Below, one piece after another: positions 1-8,735 of a stretch of DNA of 56,224 nt; the first letter of the stretch is position 1, and every line of letters begins with the position of its first letter. The position numbers were made by a program, and so were the translations under genes. The notes beneath the pieces were generated by a model. That model searched no databases. It saw only the letters and a program-made list of their open reading frames with translations, and was not told the origin of the DNA. This DNA is from Pontibacterium sinense (GTDB lineage: Bacteria; Pseudomonadota; Gammaproteobacteria; Pseudomonadales; Balneatricaceae). The DNA is taken from assembly GCF_015209595.1 (NCBI RefSeq), contig NZ_JADEYS010000027.1, positions 1-56,224 of the forward strand. Direction: 5' to 3'.

Positions 1-12
1 TTGCTTGTCCAT
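1..12 (-). CDS. first codons of a gene running off the left edge
   Basis: Only four codons (MDKQ) are inside the window. On the minus strand an ATG follows an AAGGA Shine-Dalgarno sequence at about the right distance, and it lies just downstream of the same-strand M23 peptidase gene. In many gammaproteobacteria the gene after this type of M23 peptidase is anmK (anhydro-N-acetylmuramic acid kinase), so anmK is the first guess. That guess comes from gene order only; four residues cannot identify the product. Confidence 0.4.
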
Positions 13-53
13 ACTGCCTATCCTTAGCCATTGCTGGCTCAATAATAGGCAGT
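13..53 (-). repeat. inverted repeat directly upstream of the left-edge start codon
   Basis: Nine-base arms ACTGCCTAT (13-21) and ATAGGCAGT (45-53) are perfectly complementary and enclose a second AGCC/GGCT stem. Read on the minus strand, the hairpin ends at the ATG of the left-edge gene and the AAGG Shine-Dalgarno sits in the bulge between the two stems. It could influence translation of that gene; this is inference. Confidence 0.45.
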
Positions 54-77
54 TACACAGTTTTATCTACAGTCTCA

Positions 78-98
78 AAACCCCACATTCAGGGGTTT
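78..98 (-). terminator. hairpin after the M23 peptidase gene
   Basis: AAACCCC/GGGGTTT arms with a seven-base loop, 30 bases past the peptidase stop. On the minus strand the distal arm ends in TTTT, making a weak intrinsic terminator. It may not separate the peptidase gene completely from the next gene. Confidence 0.4.
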
Positions 99-127
99 GA
101 TTTCCACATGCATATGCTTACATCACA

Positions 128-1450
128 TCAACTTGAGGCCGCATCGCGCTGGGCGTTCTCAAACTGCTGTTCCGAAACCTTTTCCATTTGCACGGACAGC
201 GTTTTCACCCGCTGCTTAAATTTATTGCGGTGCTTGCGCGCTATGGTTTTCACTTCCGGTATCGGCGCTTTCATTGCGTTGACCGGACGTTTGTTAATGT
301 GAAACTCGTAGTGTAAATGCGGGCCTGTTGACCGACCACTGTTACCGGTCAGCGCTATTTTCTGGCCACGCGACACCTTTTGCCCCTTTTTCACATAGGC
401 TTTGTTCAGGTGCAAATACCGGGTGCGATATTTACGCCCATGCTGGATCTCTATGTACAGCCCCGCGTAACGGTGGCGAATAACCCGGCTGACCACACCG
501 TCTCCCGCAGCCACAACCGGCGTCCGCATCGGCGTCGCAAAGTCAGTACCGTTATGCGGTCGGATCGCACGTGTCACCGGATGACGGCGGCGAGGATTAA
601 AGTTGGACGAAATTCGGTAACGTTTTTTCAGTGGAATCCGCTGGAACGCTTTTTCCAGACTATGACCTTTCTCATCAAAGAAATTGCCGTCAAAAGAGAA
701 GATCTGAACTTCGCGCCGCTTACCCAGATAACGGAAACCTTCAATTTTGCTACTCCCGGTGTACTTCCCATCAACATATTGACGGGATAAAACCACCTGA
801 AACTTATCACCTGCGCGCAGATCCCGCCGGAAGTTCATCCGGGTTTTAAGTACACCCGTCACACTGTACGCCTCAGCCAGACTGGTGCCGGACTTTTTCA
901 TCGATAGCGGTAGATTCCCTTTTACGATCCCCGCAAAGATTTCGGTGCGCATCTCACCTTTTTCGATATGCTCAGCAAACTCGAAATCATCTTTTTTGCC
1001 GCGCGTAAAATCAACCTTATAGGTCATACCCGACTTAAAGGTGAAACGCACAAGGCGCTCCTGATCATCAAACTGAAACTCCAGTTTGTGACCCGGCAAA
1101 ATAGTATCCAGCGCCAGAACGTTCACATCCGCTTCCAGCAGTTTATAGAGTGTCGCCTGAGGTACACGCAGCGACTCAAAAATCTTGCTCAGCGTGTCGC
1201 CCTTACGCACCATGTAATACACATGGCCGCTCGGTTCGGGATCACCTGACGAAACAGTATCCGACTCGACGTAAACCGGATCTTTCAATGTCAGCGGCAA
1301 TGCAATCTTTTCAGACTTCATCGGCCCGCTGGGCAACACCAACGCCATCAATATCAACGCCAGCGTCACCACAATCACTGTGCGCTGGGCACGAGACAAA
1401 TACCCGTAGAGTTTCTTTAAACCCTCAAACGTACTTTTTTCCAATTTCAA
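128..1450 (-). CDS. M23-family peptidoglycan endopeptidase (MepM-like)
   Basis: A 440-residue envelope protein. One N-terminal membrane anchor (about 24-40) is followed by a LysM/OapA-like region (about 77-126, VRKGDTLSKI) and a C-terminal LytM domain. The zinc-site residues are visible as HNGTD (H299, D303) and PHLHYE (H378, H380), so the enzyme should be active. Family members cleave peptide cross-links in murein to allow wall growth. Length and order of domains match MepM/YebA-type endopeptidases. It is transcribed leftward, apparently with the gene at the left edge. Identification as an M23 peptidase is secure; the exact bond cleaved is not shown by sequence. Confidence 0.93.
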   Translation of the reverse strand: MKLEKSTFEGLKKLYGYLSRAQRTVIVVTLALILMALVLPSGPMKSEKIALPLTLKDPVYVESDTVSSGDPEPSGHVYYMVRKGDTLSKIFESLRVPQATLYKLLEADVNVLALDTILPGHKLEFQFDDQERLVRFTFKSGMTYKVDFTRGKKDDFEFAEHIEKGEMRTEIFAGIVKGNLPLSMKKSGTSLAEAYSVTGVLKTRMNFRRDLRAGDKFQVVLSRQYVDGKYTGSSKIEGFRYLGKRREVQIFSFDGNFFDEKGHSLEKAFQRIPLKKRYRISSNFNPRRRHPVTRAIRPHNGTDFATPMRTPVVAAGDGVVSRVIRHRYAGLYIEIQHGRKYRTRYLHLNKAYVKKGQKVSRGQKIALTGNSGRSTGPHLHYEFHINKRPVNAMKAPIPEVKTIARKHRNKFKQRVKTLSVQMEKVSEQQFENAQRDAASS

Positions 1451-1908
1451 AACACATACCAGATAAAACCCTGCTGCCAGCGGTTGATATCAAACCACAC
1501 TATATACACGCACTAAACGCTGGAGCCGGACGAGCTTCGGAAAATTTGGGGCACAATCTACCCCAGCCCTGTAACAATGTCAGTCACAGTCGCTTGAAGA
1601 AACTCAAAAAGTTACAAAACGCTGACATAACCACAACTGATCTGTGGTTACCCCTTCACTGCTGGCAGTTATAACACCCTGCCGAATAAATCGTAATTGT
1701 TGGTGTGTTTTTTTTGGTATCGGTTCCTGGCCATACGCTATTTTTCACTTTAAATAGCTCATAAAATCTCCAAACATCACCACGCACCACAACCACTTAA
1801 TAAGACAAACCATCTTCATCAACCGACGAACTTCGTCTTTTAATATTTGTCTGCTATTAGTCATATTTCGTTCGTCATCATTTTCTACCGACCCACAGAG
1901 TATTCAGA
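1451..1908. other. 458-bp divergent intergenic region
   Basis: No convincing gene. It separates the M23 peptidase (leftward) from the chromate transporter (rightward). Two dyads are visible. TAACCACA/TGTGGTTA (1628-1635 and 1643-1650) is operator-sized. GACGAA/TTCGTC (about 1825-1837) is followed by TTTTAATATTT and looks like a short attenuator or terminator before the transporter gene. No known regulator site was recognised. Confidence 0.5.
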
Positions 1909-3057
1909 ATGAAACCGTCATTACTCCTTGAGATCTTTTTGCGCTTTCTTGGTCTCGGCTGTATCAGTTTTGGCGGCCCAGCCGCACACATCGGATATTT
2001 TCGTAACTACTTCGTAGAAAAGAGACAATGGCTGGACGAAAAGTACTATGCCGGACTGGTCGCCCTCAGCCAGTTTTTGCCCGGACCCGGTTCAAGTCAA
2101 GTGGGTTTTGCAATTGGCATGAACAAGGCAGGTATTCCCGGGGGCATCGCTGCGTTTCTGGGGTTCACACTACCCTCTTTTATTTTGATGTATCTGGTCG
2201 CCACCAGCACCACCCTGATGCAAGACAACACCATGATGCAGGGGGTCATTCACGCGCTTAAACTGCTCGCGGTCGTCGTTGTTGCGGATGCAACCTATGG
2301 AATGTTCAATAATTTTTGTAAACAGCGCTGGAGCCTTTGTATTGCAGTGGTTACGGCTATTTCTCTTTTGATACTTCCGGGAATCAGTACCCAGTTTATG
2401 GTTCTTTTAGTGGCGGCGATCATCGGCAGTCTGATTGGTCAATCTCATCATCAGGCATCCCCTCCGCTCAAAGCTCCGGGTTTGATTTCGAGCAGCCTGT
2501 TTATCACGTTGGCACTGCTCCCATTGTTGGCAATTGAAGAACCCATCGTCGCGCTATTCCATCAATTCTTTACCGCAGGCAGCTTAGTGTTTGGTGGTGG
2601 GCATGTGGTACTTCCCCTCTTGCAAGACTTGCTTGGCGATAGCATGACAACCGATCGCTTCCTGCTCGGTTATGCAACGGCTCAGGCGGTACCCGGCCCC
2701 ATGTTTACACTGGCAAGTTTCCTGGGTGCGGATCTGTATACTGATATGCCACTGGCGGGTGCCCTGCTTGCCACACTGGCGGTTTTCCTACCGGGATTCC
2801 TGCTAGTCATCGCGTTTCATAACAGCTGGCAGAGCCTTAGCTGCCGACCGCGTGTAGCCGCCGCGATTCAGGGCATTAACGCAGCGGTTGTCGGTCTGCT
2901 GCTTTCGGCGCTTTATCAGCCGGTCTTTAGCAGCGCGGTTAGCACAGGGTTAGACTTCGCGTTGGTTCTTGCAGGCATTCTGCTATTACGAGGACTACAG
3001 CTGAGCATCATGTTCTTGGTCATACTGTATATTGTCGCTGGTACGCTCTTGCTCTGA
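1909..3057 (+). CDS. chrA: chromate transporter, two-domain ChrA type
   Basis: An inner-membrane protein of 382 residues with two homologous CHR halves, the usual length of the two-domain form. The first half has GGPAAHIGYF and QFLPGPGSSQVGFAIG; the second has VFGGGHVVLPLL and AVPGPMFTLASFLG. The GGP and PGP motifs are the signature of the CHR family, which exports chromate and perhaps related oxyanions. About ten membrane segments can be drawn. No chromate reductase or ChrB regulator is adjacent, so a resistance role is plausible but unproven. The Shine-Dalgarno before the ATG is weak. Confidence 0.92.
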   Translation: MKPSLLLEIFLRFLGLGCISFGGPAAHIGYFRNYFVEKRQWLDEKYYAGLVALSQFLPGPGSSQVGFAIGMNKAGIPGGIAAFLGFTLPSFILMYLVATSTTLMQDNTMMQGVIHALKLLAVVVVADATYGMFNNFCKQRWSLCIAVVTAISLLILPGISTQFMVLLVAAIIGSLIGQSHHQASPPLKAPGLISSSLFITLALLPLLAIEEPIVALFHQFFTAGSLVFGGGHVVLPLLQDLLGDSMTTDRFLLGYATAQAVPGPMFTLASFLGADLYTDMPLAGALLATLAVFLPGFLLVIAFHNSWQSLSCRPRVAAAIQGINAAVVGLLLSALYQPVFSSAVSTGLDFALVLAGILLLRGLQLSIMFLVILYIVAGTLLL

Positions 3058-3103
3058 CCTACCCGATTAGTAGATGATAAGCGCATTAGACGGAGGATTT
3101 TTA

Positions 3104-3325
3104 ATGAGTAAACAAGGTAGTAGCGGTAACGTCATTGCTGCGCTCTGTAATGTATTCATCCCGGGTTTGGGCCAGCTTATTCAGGGACGTATTTTGATGG
3201 CCCTGATGTTTTTTGTTGTCACGGTTGTGGGCTACGCAGCCTATCTTTTGGTCATCCCCGGAATTATCGCGGCGATCTTCCATCTGGCGAGTATTATCAG
3301 TGCCGCTCGATATAAGGGCGACTGA
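3104..3325 (+). CDS. small two-segment membrane protein
   Basis: The start is the ATG at 3104, preceded by CGGAGG at 3091-3096; an upstream ATG in frame at 3074 has no such site. The 73-residue product has IPGLGQLIQGR followed by two hydrophobic stretches joined by a short turn and ends in a charged tail. The PGLGQ..QGR pattern resembles TM2/DUF5683-like small membrane proteins. Function is unknown. It follows the chromate transporter by 46 bases on the same strand and may be co-transcribed, but nothing ties it to chromate. Confidence 0.75.
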   Translation: MSKQGSSGNVIAALCNVFIPGLGQLIQGRILMALMFFVVTVVGYAAYLLVIPGIIAAIFHLASIISAARYKGD

Positions 3326-3345
3326 CAGATCGCATATGCTTCGCT

Positions 3346-3369
3346 GTACGGGAGAGATTTCTCCCGTAC
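3346..3369. terminator. hairpin between convergent genes
   Basis: Perfect ten-base arms GTACGGGAGA (3346-3355) and TCTCCCGTAC (3360-3369) with a four-base loop, placed between two convergent genes. There is no U-tract on either side, so it is a hairpin barrier rather than a textbook intrinsic terminator. Confidence 0.5.
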
Positions 3370-3384
3370 ATACCTCAGCAAGAC

Positions 3385-3882
3385 CTATATCCTTCCCGCT
3401 TTAAGCGCCTGCCGAATAGAATATGTCACGACCATTTTATGAAAAGGCTTAATGACCGTCATATAGATGCGACCGGATGTCGTTTTCAAATTAACCAGCG
3501 TTGAAAGAGCATATTCATGCTCAGAAAGCCTCATCACTGATAGCCACATATCCATATGCTTTTCATACGCTGCGCATATCACCTCAGCATCTGACACCAT
3601 TTCGATTGTCAGAAACCCTGCTTGTCGCCCCTCAGACATCTCTTTAAGTGGCAAGCTCATCCCGGTGTCGCTGGCTTTAAAACCCAGCCATTTCACAATG
3701 CTGTTTCTGATCTTAAGTAACCCCTGGACAGGCTTGGGCAGATATCCAAAAATGGCGTGATAGACCTGTTTAGAATCAAGGTCCGGCTTTGTCGTTCTGA
3801 CGACAAAAGCATCCCGATAAAACGACCCTGTTTCCTTACCAATCAGCAGGGTCTTTTCTGGAAATCTAATCTCTGTAGTCAC
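3385..3882 (-). CDS. DUF2867 family protein
   Basis: A soluble protein of about 165 residues. LPLKEMSEGRQAGFLTIEM and LVNLKTTSGRIYMTVIKPFHK, together with its length, resemble DUF2867 proteins, which are thought to have a START/polyketide-cyclase-like fold. No catalytic residues can be named and the function is unknown. I chose the GTG at 3882 because AAAGGA lies seven bases upstream; an in-frame ATG at 3942 would add 20 poorly conserved-looking residues and lacks a ribosome site. It faces the small membrane protein gene across a strong hairpin. Confidence 0.72.
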   Translation of the reverse strand: MTTEIRFPEKTLLIGKETGSFYRDAFVVRTTKPDLDSKQVYHAIFGYLPKPVQGLLKIRNSIVKWLGFKASDTGMSLPLKEMSEGRQAGFLTIEMVSDAEVICAAYEKHMDMWLSVMRLSEHEYALSTLVNLKTTSGRIYMTVIKPFHKMVVTYSIRQALKAGRI

Positions 3883-4116
3883 CTCTGAATCCTTTCGCTT
3901 TTTTGTCCATTCCTGTGCACGCAAGTATATCCCGCCACACATTTAGCTGTCGCTTTCGCCTCCTAACCGTTTCTTCTCCAATACTTCGACGCAGGTTTTG
4001 AGCAATGCGAGCTTTCACACCTACCTCGCCCATTTCTGTTAAACTAGCGCGCTTCCTTCATTCGCCTTTCGTGATGCAACAAGCCTCACCCGGCACCCAG
4101 AGTCTGAGTTTAATCT

Positions 4117-5364
4117 ATGTCTTTCGCTTCACTTGGTTTGTCCGAATTTCTTGTACGTGCTCTCGATGAACAGGGTTATGAACAACCAACCCCGGTTCAG
4201 GACAAAGCCATTCCTGCCATTTTGAACGGTGGCGATGTTGTTGCGGCCGCTCAGACAGGTTCGGGTAAGACAGCAGGTTTCGCCCTGCCTATCTTGGAAA
4301 CGTTAAGCCAGCGTCCAGCTCAGGGCGTTCGTCCGTTGCGCGCACTGGTCTTAGTACCTACGCGGGAACTGGCGGTACAGGTGGGTGAGTCTATTAAGAC
4401 TTACGCTCAATACCTGCCTGAATCACTGAAGATTATGACTGTGTACGGTGGTGTTTCCATCAACCCACAGATGATGGGGTTGCGCGGCGGTTGTGATGTG
4501 ATGATTGCGACGCCGGGCCGTCTACTTGATCTGCTGGACAACAACGCGACTGATCTGAAATCCGTTGAAACGCTCGTATTGGACGAAGCCGACCGCATGC
4601 TGGATCTCGGTTTTGCCGATGAGCTGGGTGCCCTCCTGAAGCTGTTGCCACGTAAACGTCAGAACCTGCTATTCTCCGCGACCTTTCCTGATGGCGTAAA
4701 ACATCTGACGCAAACCCTGCTGGTCGATCCCACCGAGATCGAAATTAAGATCGAAGCAACCATCCCAGAGCAGGTACAACAGCGTGCGATTGAAGTTGAT
4801 CGGACCAACCGCACCACGTTGCTGAAACAGCTGATCAAAGAGGAAAACTGGTCCCGCGTCATCGTTTTTGTCGCCAGCAAACGCAGCGCCAATAACGTTG
4901 CACTCAAGCTGTCTCGCGTTGGGATTACTGCTACCGCACTGCATGGCGACCTGAATCAGGCAGCCCGCACAAAAGCCCTGGCTGATTTCAAATCTAAAAG
5001 CTTTCGGGTATTGGTGGCGACTGACCTTGCCTCCCGTGGTATCGACATTGTCAGCCTGCCCTGCGTTGTGAACTATGATCTGCCACGTTCACCTTCTGAT
5101 TACGTGCACCGTATCGGACGTACAGGTCGTGCAGGAGAATCTGGGGTGGCCTTGTCGTTTATCGATCACGAAAGTGACAACCACTTCAAAGTGATAGAGA
5201 AACGTATCAAGCAGAAGATCCCTCGTGAAAACATCGAAGGTCTGGAGCGCTCGCCTTATGCGCCAGTAGAGCTACTGGACAAGAAAGGACCGGTCAAAGG
5301 CAAACGTAAGAGCAAAAAGGATAAACTGCGCGAAGCTGCAGCTAGAGCGCAAAAGAATGGCTAA
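4117..5364 (+). CDS. rhlE: DEAD-box RNA helicase, RhlE-like
   Basis: A 415-residue ATP-dependent RNA helicase with all the family motifs in order: Q motif (YEQPTPVQDKAIP), Walker A AAQTGSGKT, PTRELA, TPGRLLDLL, DEAD, SAT, then ATDLASRGIDI and HRIGRTGRAG in the second RecA domain. The C-terminal tail is short and Lys/Arg-rich (KGKRKSKKDKLREAA), as in RhlE proteins. RhlE helicases help ribosome assembly and RNA turnover. It stands alone. A hairpin-rich 370-base gap separates it from the porin gene facing it. Confidence 0.93.
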   Translation: MSFASLGLSEFLVRALDEQGYEQPTPVQDKAIPAILNGGDVVAAAQTGSGKTAGFALPILETLSQRPAQGVRPLRALVLVPTRELAVQVGESIKTYAQYLPESLKIMTVYGGVSINPQMMGLRGGCDVMIATPGRLLDLLDNNATDLKSVETLVLDEADRMLDLGFADELGALLKLLPRKRQNLLFSATFPDGVKHLTQTLLVDPTEIEIKIEATIPEQVQQRAIEVDRTNRTTLLKQLIKEENWSRVIVFVASKRSANNVALKLSRVGITATALHGDLNQAARTKALADFKSKSFRVLVATDLASRGIDIVSLPCVVNYDLPRSPSDYVHRIGRTGRAGESGVALSFIDHESDNHFKVIEKRIKQKIPRENIEGLERSPYAPVELLDKKGPVKGKRKSKKDKLREAAARAQKNG

Positions 5365-5512
5365 ATTGGTTTAACCGCTCTTATTACGGCACCACCAATG
5401 TGAATGAGTGGATGGGAATATGTTTATTCTCTGTCCACTTCAGTTTGTCCCTTCTCGCTTGCCATTCAGCTTATCCACCAGACGCCGTCCACGACACTAT
5501 CAGACAAGGTAG

Positions 5513-5541
5513 AAAAAAAGGCGGAGGCCCGAACCTCCGCC
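5513..5541 (-). terminator. intrinsic terminator of the porin/ABC operon
   Basis: GGCGGAGG (5520-5527) and CCTCCGCC (5534-5541) pair perfectly. On the minus strand the stem is followed by seven T residues. It ends the leftward operon about 196 bases after the porin stop codon. Confidence 0.85.
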
Positions 5542-5737
5542 CAAACGCGGTTCCGACAGGATTAAACCACGGACAGAAGGCGTTACTCACCAAGAGAAAC
5601 GAATAACGCCTGAGGACGAAATCCTGCTACAGCCCCTAAGCCTTATGCAGCAGAATTCCAGGGTACGTATGTGTTGAAAATTGAAGGCAGGCAGCACAGC
5701 GAACCTGGCGTTCACTCCACTGCCCTGAACGTGCCGG
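5542..5737 (-). other. long 3' untranslated region of porin copy 1
   Basis: There is no gene between the porin stop and its terminator. The segment at 5565-5584 (AACCACGGACAGAAGGCGTT on the plus strand) recurs with one change at 27203-27222, after the second porin, at a similar distance from that porin's terminator. This conserved terminator-proximal block could belong to a 3'UTR-derived small RNA; that is inference. Confidence 0.45.
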
Positions 5738-6943
5738 TTACAGCAGGTTCGTTTTGTAATCCACGATGAAGCGGATGTCGTTGATACGCGGTACAACTGC
5801 ATCGTCGCCATCAACATTGGCGACACGCAGACGCAGGTTCAGGCCTTTCGCCGCGCCGTCCTGCAGGGTGTATTTCACGTCGACGTTGGTTTCATGACGC
5901 TGACCGTCATCACCACCGGCATGGTCGATATCCCAGCTTTCAGTGTGACGTGCCATCAGGTGCAGACCCGGAATGCCCGGTACGTCATAGTCGATACGTG
6001 CCTGCAAAGACTGTTCGTCTTTTGCGTTGAAATCCAACAGCTGTACAGCCCCCCAGGTGAAGAACTGGGTGTTGTCCGCGCCGCCCCATTTCTGATCGTA
6101 AGCATCGCTGCCGCCAACCGTCTGGTACGCGATGGTGTACGCCAGATTACCCTGAGACAGACGTGCCGTCAGACCGGTCAGGTTACTGTCGTAATCGCGG
6201 CCGTACAGGTCGCCATCGTCTTCACCACGCATGTGGGTCAGGTCCAGCATCAGGTCGTAGTCACCCACCTTCGCTGGGTAAGCAATATTGAAGTACGCCT
6301 GTTTCTGGTAGTCGTCTGCCACACCGTACTGGATGTGTGTGCTCAGACCGTTGGCAAATGCGTAAGAACCACCGATGGATGCAACGTCGTAGTCTTCGCC
6401 GTTTGCACTGTACGCTTTGAAGTCTTCATCGTTGTTCATGGAGGCTTTGTCGGAGTAGATACCGTAGATCTCACCGCCGTCAAAGCTGGCCGTTGCGTGA
6501 ATCGCCTGGGTACTTGGCGCAGAGATACGGGAGGTCAGATCGTTCAGCAACGGGGTCATCAGAATCATGCGACCGGCACGGATGTTCAGGTTATCCGTTG
6601 GTTTGATCTTGATGTAAGCCTGTTCCAGTGTGGTGTAACCATCACCACTGGTGGTCAGAACGTCAGAAGAGTTGACAGTTTTGTCCCCTTCCAGCTTAGC
6701 CACGTGAACAACAGAAGCGTCTACGCCGATCATGTCGTTCCAGAATGGCGACAGGAATTCGGCACGGAACGCCTGACCCGCTGCGATGGTATCCGGGATA
6801 CCTGCATCGAAATCACGGTTCATGTAGAAAGTACGCAAGCCCAGATTCACCTGCATTTTGTCGTCAGTGTCAGCGGCAATCACCTGTGCACTAGACAGCG
6901 CACTGAGTGCCATTACGGCAATGGTTAACTTCTTCAGTTTCAT
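5738..6943 (-). CDS. OprD-family outer-membrane porin, copy 1
   Basis: A 401-residue outer-membrane protein with a Sec signal peptide (cleavage probably after QVIA, about residue 23) and alternating amphipathic strands. The C-terminal part (IPGLHLMARHTESWDIDHAG, AAKGLNLRLRVANV, RFIVDYKTNLL) follows the OprD pattern. OprD porins admit basic amino acids, peptides or aromatic acids. It is the last gene of the leftward amino-acid block, 60 bases after the ABC ATPase, so it probably supplies that importer. A nearly identical copy lies about 20 kb away at 27369-28574. The mature proteins differ at about 13 positions by eye, while the signal peptides differ more. Confidence 0.88.
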   Translation of the reverse strand: MKLKKLTIAVMALSALSSAQVIAADTDDKMQVNLGLRTFYMNRDFDAGIPDTIAAGQAFRAEFLSPFWNDMIGVDASVVHVAKLEGDKTVNSSDVLTTSGDGYTTLEQAYIKIKPTDNLNIRAGRMILMTPLLNDLTSRISAPSTQAIHATASFDGGEIYGIYSDKASMNNDEDFKAYSANGEDYDVASIGGSYAFANGLSTHIQYGVADDYQKQAYFNIAYPAKVGDYDLMLDLTHMRGEDDGDLYGRDYDSNLTGLTARLSQGNLAYTIAYQTVGGSDAYDQKWGGADNTQFFTWGAVQLLDFNAKDEQSLQARIDYDVPGIPGLHLMARHTESWDIDHAGGDDGQRHETNVDVKYTLQDGAAKGLNLRLRVANVDGDDAVVPRINDIRFIVDYKTNLL

Positions 6944-7003
6944 TCTAACTACCTATTTTTCTTGTTGTATGTGTCTTCAAGATTGCAGAGTACAAACGCC
7001 CCT

Positions 7004-7807
7004 TCAGGCACCCAGCAACAATTTGTCATCGTCCAGCTCTTCACCATCGCCACGGGCTTTGGCAAACAGATTCAGCAGGTCTTTCACGTCGTACTGACTG
7101 CGCTCTTCACCGGCCAGATCAAACATCACTTTGCCTTCGTGCATCATGATCGTTCGCGTACCGTGATCCAGCGCCTGACGCATGGAGTGAGTCACCATCA
7201 TCACGGTCAGTTTTTTCTCTTCTACGATCTGATCGGTGATATCCATCACCAGCGCGGCCGTTTTCGGGTCCAGCGCTGCCGTGTGCTCATCCAACAACAG
7301 GATTTTGCTTGGCTGTAATGCCGACATCAGCAAGCTAACCGACTGGCGCTGACCACCCGATAGCAAGCCCATCTCAGCGCCGAGGCGGTTTTCCAACCCC
7401 AGATTCAGACGTTTAAGCTGCTCGCGGAACAGATCTCGCAGGTCATCGTTCAGTGCTGGCGCCAGACCGCCACGTTTACCTCGGCCATAGGCCAGCGCCA
7501 TGTTCTCTTCAACGGTCATGTTGCCGCAGGTACCCGCCAACGGGTCCTGAAATACGCGGGCCACATCGCGGGTACGACCGGCAGCAGACACAGCCGTCAC
7601 ATTGGCTTCATCAAAGAACAAGCCGCCAGACGAGGCACGAATATCACCTGCAATCGTGTTCAGCAGCGTGGATTTACCTGCACCGTTGGAACCAATCACC
7701 GTGACAAACTCAGCCTGAGGAATCTCAAGATCCACACCCCGTAACGCACGCTTCTCCGTTGCCAAACCCGCATTGAAGGTGACCTTAATATTTTCACAAC
7801 GAATCAT
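7004..7807 (-). CDS. ABC importer ATPase (TrpX-type system)
   Basis: A 267-residue nucleotide-binding subunit with Walker A GSNGAGKST (about 39-47), signature LSGGQRQS, Walker B LLLDEH and the switch histidine in VTHSMRQALDHGTR. It powers the permease encoded immediately upstream, whose stop it overlaps by four bases (ATGA), a sign of translational coupling. Together with the substrate-binding protein it forms an importer of the TrpXYZ/DUF534 type. Characterised members take up tryptophan or tyrosine. The substrate here is inferred from those relatives and from the catabolic genes upstream. Confidence 0.92.
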   Translation of the reverse strand: MIRCENIKVTFNAGLATEKRALRGVDLEIPQAEFVTVIGSNGAGKSTLLNTIAGDIRASSGGLFFDEANVTAVSAAGRTRDVARVFQDPLAGTCGNMTVEENMALAYGRGKRGGLAPALNDDLRDLFREQLKRLNLGLENRLGAEMGLLSGGQRQSVSLLMSALQPSKILLLDEHTAALDPKTAALVMDITDQIVEEKKLTVMMVTHSMRQALDHGTRTIMMHEGKVMFDLAGEERSQYDVKDLLNLFAKARGDGEELDDDKLLLGA

Positions 7808-8712
7808 GCTTCACCTCCTACGGCTGCAGCTTTACGTGCTTTCTGTTCCCGCCGCAGATGTGGCACGATCAGCGCCAGCCCCACCAGTACAGCAGTGATC
7901 AGGTTCAGGTCAGAGGCCGTAAAGCCGAGGAAATCAGCGTTCAGCGCAACCGATACCGCCAGACGGTAAAGCAACGAGCCGATGATGCAGCTGAAGATGA
8001 TGACCAGCATCGAGCGACTGCCAAACAAGCTTTCACCCACAATGACCGCGGCCAGACCTACAACAATGGTGCCGATACCCATAGTAGAATCGGCAAAACC
8101 GTTGGTCTGTGCAAATAGCGCACCCGCCAGAGCAACAAGTCCGTTGGACAGAGCCAGACCCGCGTAGATTTTCTCCTTAATGACAATACCGTTGGCCTGC
8201 GCCATACGCGGGTTCGCACCCGTTGCGCGCATCGCCATACCGTACTGAGTTTTCATGAAGTAGGAGATCGCCAGCCCCACCAGCACAACCACGACGGCCA
8301 CGAAGATCAGCTTCACGTACATATTGGGAATACCCAGTGCCTCAAACGGCGTCAGTACCGTGTCTTCCATAATCAGCGCCAGATTGGGTTTACCCATGAT
8401 GCGCAGGTTGATGGTGTACAGCGCAGTCATCGTCAGGATACTGGCCAGAAGGTGCAGGATGTTAAAGCGCAGGTTCAACCACGCCGTCACCATGCCCGCT
8501 GCCGCACCACCAAAGGTGGCGCAGACAGTTGCAATGTACGGGTTCACACCCGAGATAATCAGGGCAGCGGCAATCGCCGCCCCCATCGTAAAGCTGCCAT
8601 CCACGGTCAGGTCTGGAAAATCCAGTACGCGGAATGTCAGGTACACACCAATCGCCACCAGACCGAAAATAAATCCGATCTCCAGGGTACCGAGGAACGA
8701 AAATAGAGACAT
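7804..8712 (-). CDS. ABC importer permease (TrpX-type system)
   Basis: A 302-residue inner-membrane permease resembling the branched-chain/sugar-type ABC permeases (BPD_transp_2), with about eight to nine hydrophobic segments and the motif TVDGSFTMGAA near residue 35. The start ATG has GAGGG upstream. It lies between the binding-protein and ATPase genes and should form the homodimeric channel of the importer. The tail is basic (LRREQKARKAAAVGG), facing the cytoplasm. Confidence 0.9.
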   Translation of the reverse strand: MSLFSFLGTLEIGFIFGLVAIGVYLTFRVLDFPDLTVDGSFTMGAAIAAALIISGVNPYIATVCATFGGAAAGMVTAWLNLRFNILHLLASILTMTALYTINLRIMGKPNLALIMEDTVLTPFEALGIPNMYVKLIFVAVVVVLVGLAISYFMKTQYGMAMRATGANPRMAQANGIVIKEKIYAGLALSNGLVALAGALFAQTNGFADSTMGIGTIVVGLAAVIVGESLFGSRSMLVIIFSCIIGSLLYRLAVSVALNADFLGFTASDLNLITAVLVGLALIVPHLRREQKARKAAAVGGEA

Positions 8713-8735
8713 AGGGTTTCCCTCAGCTCAGGTGA

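Noticed and set aside
5894-6928. Long open frame on the plus strand opposite porin copy 1 (and a similar one at 27864-28658)
   Set aside because: It mirrors the porin codons, lacks a ribosome site and has a composition typical of an antisense shadow.
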